Part shown: piece by piece, positions 42,401 to 51,097 of the stretch
Layout of the letters: each line of letters begins with the position of its first letter
How positions within the stretch are numbered: the first letter of the stretch is position 1
NCBI GenBank assembly: GCA_037893225.1
Contig: JAZGUH010000556.1
Coordinates: forward strand, 310,001-374,000
Direction: 5' to 3'
DNA from: Hippasteria phrygiana
Lineage: Eukaryota > Echinodermata > Asteroidea > Valvatida > Goniasteridae
DNA length: 64,000 bases
The notes under the pieces: generated by a model
The model's input: only the letters and a program-made list of their open reading frames with translations
Told to the model about the DNA's origin: nothing
Databases searched by the model: none
Program-made: the position numbers and the translations under genes

Positions 42401-45400
42401 GAAACTCACTCTCCAATGCCGGCAGGTGTCTGGTCCACAGAGAGACTCGCCCTTCATAGCTCAACTCCAGAGCTGCAGAAGAAAAAAAACAATGTGTGAC
42501 ATGGCACATTCAAATGAGCGGAGTGTTGTTCCATGGCATTCCAAGCAGAAACAATTTTTCTCACTGCAAAGTCGCGGTGGGAGAAGTCAGAGATTTTATT
42601 TTTTATTTAAAAAGGCTAAAACGCCACTCTAGGCAAAAGGCTACAAAGAAGAAGAAATCAGGAAAGCTGAAGAAAGGAATTGATATTCCTCTTAAAAGAG
42701 GCCAGATCATAGGATGGAGGGAAACAACTGCTGGGCCAGGAGTTCCAAAGAGAGGCAGAACGTGGGAAAAAAGCTATTAGAGTAGCTCTTTGTTCTACAT
42801 CTCGGCACAGCTAGAGTGTATGGGTGAGATGAAGCAGAAAGCCTGGTTGTAAGCTCAAAAACCCTGACAGGAGGAACCAAGGTAAACAGACTTGTGGAAC
42901 AATTTCCATGGAAATATCTGTAGAACAGACTGAGGGTGGCTACTGTCCTACGGTGGGAAAGGATTTGTAATGATGAACCCAACTCCTCACCAACCAAATT
43001 AACGATTCGCTTCTGCACCCGATCTAATAAAGATAAATGGCAGGCAGAGGCTCCAGCCCATATATGGGAACAGTATTCCATCAGGGGACGTACAGTTGTC
43101 TTATACAAGTACAGAATAGCCTCAGGATGTACAAACTTCTGGGCTCGTCAACCGACTCGCATAGAGGCACTCTTAGCAATACCTGAGATATACTTCTCCC
43201 GGCTGGCATTAATGGAGATGTCAAGCCCAAGAAGGAGTAAGTCCGAGAGATTTCAGAATCCAGCTGTCCTAATTTTATTCGAACCGAATAACGTTTATCT
43301 GATTTCCCATCTAGCTCATAGTCATGCCAACAAAAAGTGACGAGTGAGGTGCCGCATGAAAAGCCCTCCCAAAGACCAGACGCAGTTTGCAGGATTCAGT
43401 GACCACTGGGCCTTTACAAGACGTAAAAGACATTTGTATGAAACACAGGGTACTTACAGCACTGGTTTAAGTATGCAAGGTCTTGGGTTTTCACGAGAGC
43501 TTGCAGAAATGTCGGACTCAAGGCATCCATCGTGCTGTTTCCGTGGCTACTGAGCAAACATTCAACCAACGGAGCCACAGCGCCACCGCTGGTAACCAGC
43601 GGAAGGCACATTTCGGACAGATCTCTCAATGTGGTACTAGACAGCTGGGTGCTGGGTACCAGGCAGCTGTGAAAATACAAGAAAAAACAATTCATCTATT
43701 CTGGCTTCCAATATTTATGCACACTGCAAAAAAATGCAAGGTTTATACTTGACAGATAAAATGATTTCTCGGCATCTACGATATCGACTTAAAAGTGTGC
43801 CTACACCATCGAGACTCAACTTTAGACTTGGAGCCATGGTAACTGAGCAAGACTTCATTATTACTGTTTTAAAAAAATCTGACTTGTTAAACTTTTTTTC
43901 CGAATGTAAGATTCACTAGGGTTTAGTTGGACTCTTTTTGGAAGTGCTCCAAGCTGCAATACATGGGTATGCCGTCACGCAACTGAACGTTTAGAATAAC
44001 TCCAGATCTGGGAAAAAAAACATTTACATGCTTAGAGGTCATTAAAAATTTTCGATGTTTTTAAATGTCAATTTGTTTTCTCGAAAATGTGGGTGGGTGG
44101 GTCAAGGACAATTATTGAAAATTTAAAATAACTTTTCAATAAAGAAAGGAAAGGAAAAAATAAAAGAAAAATCTCTTTTGAATTGCAGATTCTAACCCCG
44201 GGCCCGTATAGAGATGGGGGTATACTTGTACATCTATTTTGTATCTGTAACCTTTAGAGCACCATAGGGACGAGGTTGATTTGATTTTAATTTAAATAAC
44301 CAGTGAAGTTGACCTCAACTATTAATGAAACACAAGATGTCATCAGGGCTCGTGTTCAAGCGGGGGAGACCCACAGCTGCATCACGCCGTCACTGAACTG
44401 GACATTTTAGTATTTTTTTTTAATTGAATGGCAAATCAATATTTTAAGATCAAAACTTGGGGTGGGTGGGTAGTTAAAAAAAAAAAAATAAAAAACAAAT
44501 AAAAAATAAAAATAAATAAATAAATAAATAAAAATTTGAAAAGACTGAAAATTTTGAACGGCCTCGAAGACAAACCACAGAGAAAATAAAGCCATAATTT
44601 GCACAACAAACATGATAAATAGGTATTATTTAAAGCAAAGTCCAACAGATAAAAAATAAATAAACGTTGTTTACTTACTTTGCATTGGAATCCCATCTTG
44701 TAAAAGGCACTTTATTCAAGTCCTCCACCATCGATTGCAACAACTGGCAACATGATAATGGAAAAAAGAAAAACTAGATGTCAAACCCCCTCCTATGCTC
44801 TGTTCCTTTTTTGGCAATTTTGTTCAACTTTTCTGGTTATTTGTTTTTGCTTTTTATGCATACAAGTTTCAGACCAGGCCCGTTCGCGTGACCCTTTTTT
44901 TCTTCTTTTTCAAAGTGAAAACAAAAAACTGACAGGAGCGGGATTTGAACCTGCGACTTCCAGATACCTGTGCTCTACCAACTGAGCTATCTTGCTCTAT
45001 GTTGACGGTCTCCCAAATTGACACTTGTCTGACGACACCTTCTTTGTTATTTTTATGGGTAACCCCCCGCAGAAAATTTTGGACACGCCCCTGCCAACCA
45101 TGCCTGGTCGTCCAGCCATGAGGAGGAATTTATCGAACACATCAGCATACCTTGAGGGAGGCTGCGTCATTGTACTGGCTTGCAGAGCAACCAATGGCCT
45201 CCCCTACGCCACAACACGAACTGTTCTCTTTGTAGTACGAAGCGCTGTGCCTAATTTCAGACTGAAATGAAAAAATATATATGCATCTCCATTATGTCAG
45301 ATCCAACCCAAAATGTTGTTTTTATATTGTTGTGTGGAAGTGCTGTGGCCTAGTGGTTTGGAGCATTGAATTCCTGGTTTGCAGGTAAATCTGCAAGTTG

Positions 45401-48124
45401 TGGGTTCGAGCCCAGTCACTTCTACGCTTAATATGGGTAGAGGCATTATTAATGCCTTGCAGTGGACTAGTTACCCATCCCGACCCTATTCATACTGTGA
45501 AGAGATCCGATTATCTTGTCTTGTTTTAGTGTGAGGGGCTGGTTCTTCCACACTTTCCTCTGTAGCCCACACCTAGAGTGGCCTTTGGCCTTGTGATGGG
45601 CGATTTGCATAAACAAAAAGTTGTACTGATGTTGTGGCATGGCTTGAAATATGTGATTTTTTTTTTCACTGTTCCGGTTCACGCACTGGTTTACGCGCTT
45701 TTATACGCATAATTGTGGGCGTGAGCCAGAAATACACGCTATGCTTTGGCTCTCTACTTGCAATCAGTAGCTTCCAAACTTTGCCTTCAAAGCTTAAAAC
45801 TGACCAAGTGATGTAAAAGCAAGTGAACGTTTTTCCTTTTCAGAATAATCGAATGTTATAAATTCACCACCTACAAAAAAGTTGCACATCACATTTCCTT
45901 TTGTTCGTTTTCTTTGACGTTTCTTGTTCACCCACCCTTGTCATATTTTGCCCCTCTCCTTTCATCTATAACAGTGTCCACCTTCCAGACTTGTCAGTTT
46001 TTAGGTGTTATTTTTTTGGGGGGGGGGGGGGATTTAGCCTTGAAGAAAAATTATGTGTGCATCAAAACGTCAGACCCTCCTATTCAAATTTCAAGTTCTT
46101 TCTTTGAAAACTTGCTTAAGTTTGAAACGTAAGGCCAGCTAATTTATATACATACCTGGGCCCATTCGTCAGCCTTTTCCTCCAGCAGTCCGTTGGGCTG
46201 ACTGGTGTGGAGAGCTAGCACACACTTCAAAACCAACTGGTAGTCCGTTTCTATTCAATGGCGGAGATAAAAAAGCAATGAATAGAAGCATAGTCTGACA
46301 ATTTGCATTGGAGGTACGCTAAGCAGACATGGTTTGGCATGGTTCAAGCAGAATTTGTTTGGGGGGGTGGGGGCAGTAATTCACCAAATTTTTCTTGTCA
46401 AAAAAGTTTCTCTCAAAATGATGAAGACAATTTCATGCAGTGAACAAAATTCATGAAGTAACAGGCTGGGGTGGGGGGGGGGGACGGTGCAAATAAACCC
46501 GGTGACTTATTTCTGACAATGACAGCGAGCGCTGCATGTTATCTTACCCCTATTCCTGGAATGAAAATGCTTCAACTGTGCGTCGCAGTGGAAACACGGA
46601 ACTGCCACTCGTTAAAAAAACGACCGATCATATTAATTACACAGTCGTGGTCGAACGTTTACATACACCGCAGACTTGCCAACCAATTACCCACTGAACC
46701 CATGTGGACCAAATCAAAATGATGACACATGTATAAAGAGAAGGGACTTTTGAAAAATAATTTTATTCACCGAGAATTTGACGGAAACTGTTATGCTCCA
46801 GAACATCGAAGGAACAGGTTCCAAGTGTATGTAAATTTTCAACTGTAATCCGATGAAGAGGCACAACATTTTAGGCACGTGATTTATTCACAAAAATTGC
46901 CAAACTGTTGAAAACCTTTCCTTTAAGCATCATCTTCGTCATTGTCAAATTTACTGAGTTTTCCCTGGTAAAAATTGGGGAAAATGGAATTTAATTTTCA
47001 AGGTTTTCCCCGATTTCCAGAGTAGCTGTAACCCTGTCAATTATCGGGTACATACCTTGTAGTTTAAGCACGTCATTGGAGCACAGTTGTTCCAGAAATT
47101 GACAAACATTAGGGAGATTTTGCATCGTAACCGTGGGTCTACCCTAAACATGTACAATAAAAATGTAGACATTTTAATGTGACCAAAAAATGGGTATTAT
47201 TATCGAAAAAAATAAATAAAATGAGTTATATACATAGTTGAATTTGTCACATCCTAAGTTTAATTTGGTGTAGGTTTGTGTTCTCGAGCTATCTGGACAT
47301 TTGCATACTCATATTTTCCAAGTGCATTTAGAGATAAAACCCTTTAAACTGTAATTTCTACCGTTTGTTTTTTCATCTTTATTCATCAATATTAACATTT
47401 CTAAAAAATAAATTATAAAAATATAGATATAATAGAAGCCAACAATCACTTTATATATGACGGTTTTTCGCCCTCTTTACATAGAACAGCCATGTATATA
47501 TGTTTTCGTATTGCACGACATATGACCCTTTTTGTACAGTGGGTCACAAATGTGACTTCCTTTTTTGCGGATAAACCATGCCAAGTAACTACATGTAACT
47601 AAAAAAAAATGGAAATATGGGAAATCTCTCTATATTATTGTAAAAAATTGTTACATCTGGCGAGATGCAATTGCCTATTTTGGGGCGGGGCTTGGGAAGG
47701 GAGGAGGGGGCGAGAGAGGGGGGGGGGGGGTGGGGGTGTCAAAGTAAATTTTTTTCTCAGAAACTGCATCATCCTCCTCTAACTACATGCAGAACAAAAG
47801 AAAAACGGTGAATGGCATTAGTGTTGATTTATTCCTGTGTGCAGTTCAAGTCAGACTGCACAACATGTTTCTCTATGGAGTGCAATGGAGCACAACACTC
47901 ACCGTTTTTTGTATGTGTTCTGTATCCCACCGTTATACCATCGTACAATGACGAGGATTATCTAGCATCCTCCTTACCCACTGCACAAGCTGATCGTGAA
48001 GCTCTTGAAGGAAAGTCCTCAGTTGCTGCATGTCAGCATTGTTGGGATGTCTGGCCCCGCCCATCCCATGAGCCTTCCACGCCGCGACTCGTTCCAACCA
48101 CTGCTTGACCGTTTCCTTGTCCAT
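39202..48124 (-). CDS. FANCC: FANCC, Fanconi anaemia core-complex subunit (gene span, 11 coding exons)
   Basis: Orthologue of FANCC, which with FANCE and FANCF bridges the Fanconi core complex to its FANCD2-FANCI substrate in DNA interstrand crosslink repair. Exons in transcript order: 48124-47978, 47143-47056, 46250-46156, 44743-44679, 44007-43963, 43666-43458, 42472-42321, 42042-41823, 41434-41193, 40281-40078, 39480-39202. All junctions are GT-AG and the phases chain without break to 581 residues; human FANCC is 558. Recognised FANCC blocks include LSEMCLPLVTSGGAVAPLVE, LWTRHLPALESEFLKL, ADPQDLPTSLLALHINNIS, FQAWLLLVQSQGWYRAV and LFLVYGSGNHHMLQDIIVM. The protein is an all-helical repeat fold with no catalytic motif. 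The N-terminus starts at the first in-frame ATG after an acceptor at 48163, so a 5' UTR exon upstream is expected. The 45-nt fifth exon is the least certain. Confidence 0.92.
40078..40281 (-). CDS. FANCC: FANCC coding exon 10
   Basis: Residues 422-489 (EKLGDLVTSVRGLCVKCSVR ... LFLVYGSGNHHMLQDIIVM). Acceptor ATATTTCAG, donor GTAAGA, phase 0 on both sides. Confidence 0.92.
40330..40560 (+). mobile_element. SINE fragment in FANCC intron
   Basis: Degenerate tRNA-like head (GTGGTCGAGCAGACTTGC, GGGTTCATATCCC) and the shared body CCTTGAGCAAGACACTTTAT, then CTTCTCTTCAGC. Sense is opposite to FANCC. Confidence 0.6.
41193..41434 (-). CDS. FANCC: FANCC coding exon 9
   Basis: Residues 341-421: DLPTSLLALHINNISNCLNQ ... 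FQAWLLLVQSQGWYRAVMKM ... RHLQYK. The acceptor CCTCATAG (not the nearer CCCACTAG) is the one that keeps the frame and restores the conserved DPQD junction. Donor GTACGG. Confidence 0.9.
41823..42042 (-). CDS. FANCC: FANCC coding exon 8
   Basis: Residues 268-340: PTACVENPPLLTTVETLMEL ... GLYHQLQADPQ. Acceptor CACGTAG, donor GTAATA, ending in phase 1. Confidence 0.9.
42321..42472 (-). CDS. FANCC: FANCC coding exon 7
   Basis: Residues 217-267: SLELSYEGRVSLWTRHLPAL ... LILSRGL. LW.RHLP.LE is one of the most recognisable FANCC stretches. Acceptor TCTGCAG, donor GTGAGT. Confidence 0.92.
42655..43330 (-). mobile_element. Non-LTR retrotransposon fragment (reverse transcriptase C-terminus)
   Basis: On the - strand: GLDISINASREKYISGIAKS ... 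ILYLYKTTVRPLMEYCSHIW ... SLLDRVQKRIVNLV ... LSHRRTVATLSLFYRYFHG ... AVPRCRTKSYSNSFFP. The order YKTTVRP.MEYCSHIW then LLDRVQ+R is characteristic of the thumb region of Jockey/CR1-type reverse transcriptases. The start and most of the polymerase are missing, and there is at least one break near 43,110-43,150. Same strand as FANCC, in its intron 6. Confidence 0.8.
43458..43666 (-). CDS. FANCC: FANCC coding exon 6
   Basis: Residues 147-216: CLVPSTQLSSTTLRDLSEMC, LPLVTSGGAVAPLVECLLSS, HGNSTMDALSPTFLQALVKT, QDLAYLNQC. Matches the conserved FANCC block with CVPL and LVEALL. Acceptor TTTCACAG, donor GTAAGT. Confidence 0.92.
43963..44007 (-). CDS. FANCC: FANCC candidate 45-nt micro-exon
   Basis: Acceptor TTTTTTCCCAG at 44008, donor GTATTG. 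It encodes SGVILNVQLRDGIP, which lines up loosely with the YPGLLKNMVLSLASEL region of vertebrate FANCC. It is phase 2 on both sides, so inclusion or skipping keeps the frame. The donor is not strong, and the region between the flanking exons is longer in human, which suggests that an exon belongs here. Confidence 0.5.
44475..44535. repeat. A-rich/AAAT tract
   Basis: A run of A followed by repeats of AAAT on the + strand (T-rich on the FANCC transcript strand), possibly a retroposon tail. Confidence 0.6.
44679..44743 (-). CDS. FANCC: FANCC coding exon 4
   Basis: Residues 111-132: LLQSMVEDLNKVPFTRWDSN A. Acceptor GTTGCCAG, donor GTAAGT, phase 0 in and phase 2 out. Confidence 0.85.
44917..45032 (-). 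mobile_element. tRNA-derived SINE, copy 3
   Basis: Box A AAGATAGCTCAGTTGGTAGA and box B GGTTCAAATCC on the - strand, with the same flank GACGGTCTCCCAAATTGACA. In FANCC intron 3, same strand as FANCC. Confidence 0.82.
45335..45610 (+). mobile_element. Second tRNA-like SINE family
   Basis: Head GTGCTGTGGCCTAGTGGTTT and GTGGGTTCGAGCCCAGTCAC (box A/B-like), a body, and a 3' part CTGTAGCCCACACCTAGAGT whose inverse recurs at 19135 and 54985. Distinct from the AAGATAGCTCAG SINE. Confidence 0.6.
46156..46250 (-). CDS. FANCC: FANCC coding exon 3
   Basis: Residues 79-110: ETDYQLVLKCVLALHTSQPN, GLLEEKADEWAQ, aligning with the ILIWCLCCLI region of human FANCC. Acceptor GAATAG, donor GTATGT. Confidence 0.9.
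47056..47143 (-). CDS. FANCC: FANCC coding exon 2
   Basis: Residues 50-78: GRPTVTMQNLPNVCQFLEQL, CSNDVLKLQ. Acceptor ATGTTTAG, donor GTATGT. Phase 0 in, phase 1 out, which fits both neighbours. Confidence 0.85.
47280..47565. mobile_element. Diverged TGTGACCC-type MITE end
   Basis: CGCCCTCTTTACATAGAACA and GGGTCACAAATGTGAC at the right match the inverted half-copy at 18857-19085. The left boundary is unclear. Confidence 0.45.
47797..47960. repeat. Interspersed repeat abutting a FANCC splice donor
   Basis: GAAAAACGGTGAATGGCATT ... AACATGTTTCTCTATGGAGT ... GTGTTCTGTATCCCACCGTT matches 52965-53145 over about 150 bp. It ends within about 15 bp of the donor of the first FANCC coding exon. Confidence 0.65.
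47978..48124 (-). CDS. FANCC: FANCC first coding exon
   Basis: Residues 1-49: MDKETVKQWLERVAAWKAHG ... LRTFLQELHDQLVQW. Corresponds to human YQFWMQKLSVWDQ ... FQEFLRKMYEAL. The exon probably begins at 48163 (acceptor TATCTTCACAG). The frame is open back to the acceptor, so a few more N-terminal residues from an upstream exon are possible. Donor GTAAGG. Confidence 0.82.
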
Positions 48125-48264
48125 AATATGCTGGCTCAAGTTGCTGAAGTTATTTTTAGACAGCTGTGAAGATAACAAAAAAATAGGCTACTCAATCAGT
48201 TGTTTAATTTCAAGTTATTCAAAACATAGAGCAAGGTCATGTTCAAAATAAGGGGACTTAACCT

Positions 48265-48495
48265 CTCAGTAGACGACTGCCATAGCCGCGGTTTGAAAAA
48301 GACCAACTGAACTGGTTCGTTGTTGTCTATATATGCACATTCCTGTGCATACTCAATCCATTCATGTTTAAACTACATTATTCTTGAATGCGGGGTAATG
48401 AATAGATGGAGCTTTTTCAAACAAAGCTTTCATTGACACGAAAGGCTCCCCCTTTCCGGGGGGGGGGGGGGCTCCAAGTGCAATGAATAGGACCA
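48265..48495. repeat. Poly-G-tract repeat family, longest copy
   Basis: GCCATAGCCGCGGTTTGAAA ... ATTCCTGTGCATACTCAATC ... AGATGGAGCTTTTTCAAACA ... poly-G ... CTCCAAGTGCAATGAATAGG. The inverted copy is at 51385-51615, partial copies are at 23465 and 32890-32990. Confidence 0.7.
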
Positions 48496-49248
48496 AAATC
48501 TTTAAATTTAATGATTAATTGAATTGTTACTGTTAGCATAGATTATGAATTAGATTATGACTTGTCTTGGTCCCTCTCCGCGTGAAAATGAAAAAATTGG
48601 CCCATTTGATACTTTTGCACAGGAGAACGGTGCCCCAGCAGGTCGAGCATTTTGGTCCAACAAGGTGTGCTTTCAAAGTGACAATCCTCACATCGGGGGT
48701 GAGGAGGGGGCGATTAGCACGGTTTTTGATTTCTTCTAATCTCACAAACCCGCATGGAGAGATATACCGTACCCTGTGGAGACATGAAAACAATAGAGAC
48801 AAAGGGACTGAATAGGTCTCCACTAGGCAATTCTATGGGTTAGGTTGTCTCCACAAGGAATTTTGTGTACAAAGTCTATGGGGGTTTGCTTAAGTACAGG
48901 GACAAAGGGGAGAACAATGCCATGTCTCCACAGGGATGCAAAAACGCGGATGTGAGTGGTGATGTGTTATGATCGTCCATGAGATGATTACACGGATCCG
49001 GGTACCGGTTAAAACACGAAACCGAGGATTGACTGTCAAAATACTCGCAACTAGCCAGCCCGCCCGCCAGGAAGAAAAGTTCAAGGAACAGAAGTTATTT
49101 TGGGCGAATCAACGAGCGCCCTCAAGTGTTTGATGTTATGTGCACGTGTTTTATTAGTGACAGATAGTCAGTGTATGTGTGTATGCAAAACTCGATGCTT
49201 ATCTTTCTGCTATCACCCGTTTTGTCACCAACATCATGGTCATGGACA

Positions 49249-49276
49249 TGCACACACACACACACACACACGCACA
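49249..49276. repeat. CA dinucleotide microsatellite
   Basis: About twelve AC units with one CG interruption. Confidence 0.9.
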
Positions 49277-49761
49277 CCTGACAAGCCATCAGTTCCACTG
49301 GTCACCTGAGTGAAACATTTCCAGAGTCGGATCTGAGTATCAAGAGAGCTGTCGTTCTTGAAGCTTTCGAGGTAGGCCCACCGATTCGATGTTTAACCTT
49401 TTCCCCGTCCCCCATTTTTCTACTAACGTTACACACCTAATACCTGGTCACACCGGTCCGTGTCCGAAAATCAATTGATCATATTAAAATGTATAGGTAC
49501 GTTACCTTTTCACTGTCCAGCGTGTACATTACCATAACAACAACAACCTGCTTAAAAGTATGTTTAGTGTAATTTCTAATTTGTTAGTATAAACATGGAT
49601 GTAGTATAAAACACTTTGACTGAGCTTTCCAGTGCTATTTGTTAGTATAGCCTTTAATTTAAATGGAAAAGTTATGAGTTTTCCAAGTAAATACTGCCTG
49701 GCTGAGTCTGCACAATGGTCACAAGGGATTGTGGGAAGGAAAAAGCAGCAAACATTGCCTC

Positions 49762-49842
49762 TTTTTTGTTCGTCCGAGTAACTTGGACCCTTTATCGCCT
49801 TTTTAAACATTTGGACATGATCTGGCGATAGTAGAGTCCAAG
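49762..49842. repeat. Inverted repeat, left arm
   Basis: About 80 bp (GTCCGAGTAACTTGGACCCT, TTATCGCCTTTTTAAACATT, TGGACATGATCTGGCGATAG) mirrored at 50532-50613 with few mismatches. The 690 bp between the arms includes the CpG-rich candidate promoter. Confidence 0.8.
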
Positions 49843-50029
49843 GCAGCGTTTGACGATTTTCTATTCATTAATTCAATACGTCTAAAATCCAAAAAAGAAA
49901 ATCAGAATTCAACCTTACAACGGCCACCAAAATACTAGAAACGCAACCATCTGAACAAGTGGAGTTCCATGATCAGATGAATGTACCAAGGTTTACTTAA
50001 CATCCAAATAAAAAGTGAAATTTACCGTT

Positions 50030-50230
50030 TAATTCCCAGAGACCCCCGCAGAACATGTCTTTTCGCCTTCTTGGAGTTCAAATAGTGACCCCTCGACCTT
50101 GCATGACGTCACCCTGATGCGCAGCGCCCGCATGCACCGCGCGACAACCTGTTTATGCCGGCGACTGTTTCGTGAGTGGTACAATGGTCGCGTTACGTGT
50201 TTGTGTGTAGATATATTGATTCGAGGTTGC
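50030..50230. promoter_or_regulatory. Candidate bidirectional promoter FANCC / DHCR24
   Basis: A GC- and CpG-rich island in AT-rich DNA. It contains a perfect CRE octamer TGACGTCA at 50104-50111 and an NRF-1-like TGCGCAGCGC at 50118. Possible donors leave it in both directions: GTGAGT at about 50172 on the + strand and GTAAAT near 50026 on the - strand, matching the need for noncoding first exons. No TATA box stands out. This is inference from composition and position. Confidence 0.45.
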
Positions 50231-50531
50231 ACGCGCGTCAGGGGGTTGGGGGGCTGGGAACTTCCTCCATGAACTCGGTTTTGTGTTTTGATTTCTTTTG
50301 TTTTGTTGTTGATGTTGTTTTTTGGTTACTGTTTTTTGTGTGATCCTTTCTTAATGATTAGATGTGCTTTAATTTTATGTTAAATCTCAGGCAGATGGGC
50401 AGATACACCAGATACTTGTAATTAAATTAAGATTAAGCAGTTTGATCTTCCTTAACAAAATTACACCCGCCCCCAATAATAAAACGCAACAGAACAATAC
50501 AAAACAGAACGAGTCCCACACGCGTGCAGCC

Positions 50532-50613
50532 TCTTGGACCCTACTATCGCCAGATCATGTCCAAATGTTAAAAAAGGCGATAAAGGGTCCAAGTTACTCG
50601 GACTACTTTTTTG
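50532..50613. repeat. Inverted repeat, right arm
   Basis: Mirror of 49762-49842 (CTATCGCCAGATCATGTCCA, GATAAAGGGTCCAAGTTACT). Either the TIRs of an 850-bp element or two independently inserted copies. Confidence 0.8.
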
Positions 50614-50860
50614 TAAGACTAAAATGACTAAATAATATTGAGTGCAGTAAAGTGTTTTTTCATTAACAAAATCAAGTTGTAGTAGGCCTACTTGTTTTTT
50701 CCGTAGTGCACTAGTGGAAATCCAGGCATAATATCAATTTTCAATCGGAGCACAGACTTACATAAAGCAGTTAAAGTGCCATGTTACCCAATAACAATAA
50801 TACATGATATTTTTTCTGTAATCTTGTTGTTCAGTGGACCTCTCCATCAAGCTTATTAAA

Positions 50861-51097
50861 ATGTGGGCTCTGCTGTGCGCCGTGTTCGTTGCTCCAATAC
50901 TCGGCCTCGTGCTGTGGATCAGAGTCAAAGGCCTTGAATACACTATCATCAACCAGCGTTGGATCTTCGTCTGTCTGTTCCTGCTTCCTCTGTCTGTGGT
51001 CTACGATGCTGTGAGCTTTGTGCGGAACTGGGTGGTGTTCCGTCTGAAAACAGCGCCGCTGAAACACGATGAACGTGTCAAAGATATACAGAGACAG
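50861..51097 (+). CDS. DHCR24: DHCR24 coding exon 1 (membrane anchor)
   Basis: Residues 1-79, [10 protein letters not shown] ... KDIQRQ. Start ATG 50861 in TTAAAATGTGG. The exon itself begins at 50835 after a GTTGTTCAG acceptor, so the 5' UTR is spliced. Donor GTAGGC, phase 0. Confidence 0.92.

Larger units (their letters stand above)
48164..50860. other. Head-to-head intergenic region FANCC / DHCR24
   Basis: Divergent 5' flanks. Holds a poly-G family repeat (48265-48495), a CA microsatellite (49249-49276), an inverted-repeat pair (49762-49842 and 50532-50613) and a CpG-rich candidate promoter (50030-50230). The DHCR24 coding exon is preceded by an acceptor at 50834, and FANCC by one at 48163, so each gene likely has a noncoding first exon in this interval. 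48,500-49,240 has nothing recognised. Confidence 0.7.

Noticed and set aside
42936..43340. 134-codon + strand frame
   Set aside because: It is antisense to the reverse-transcriptase fragment, whose - strand peptide is clearly recognisable.
50029..50232. 67-codon minus-strand frame in the CpG island
   Set aside because: No similarity to known proteins; better explained as promoter sequence between two divergent genes.
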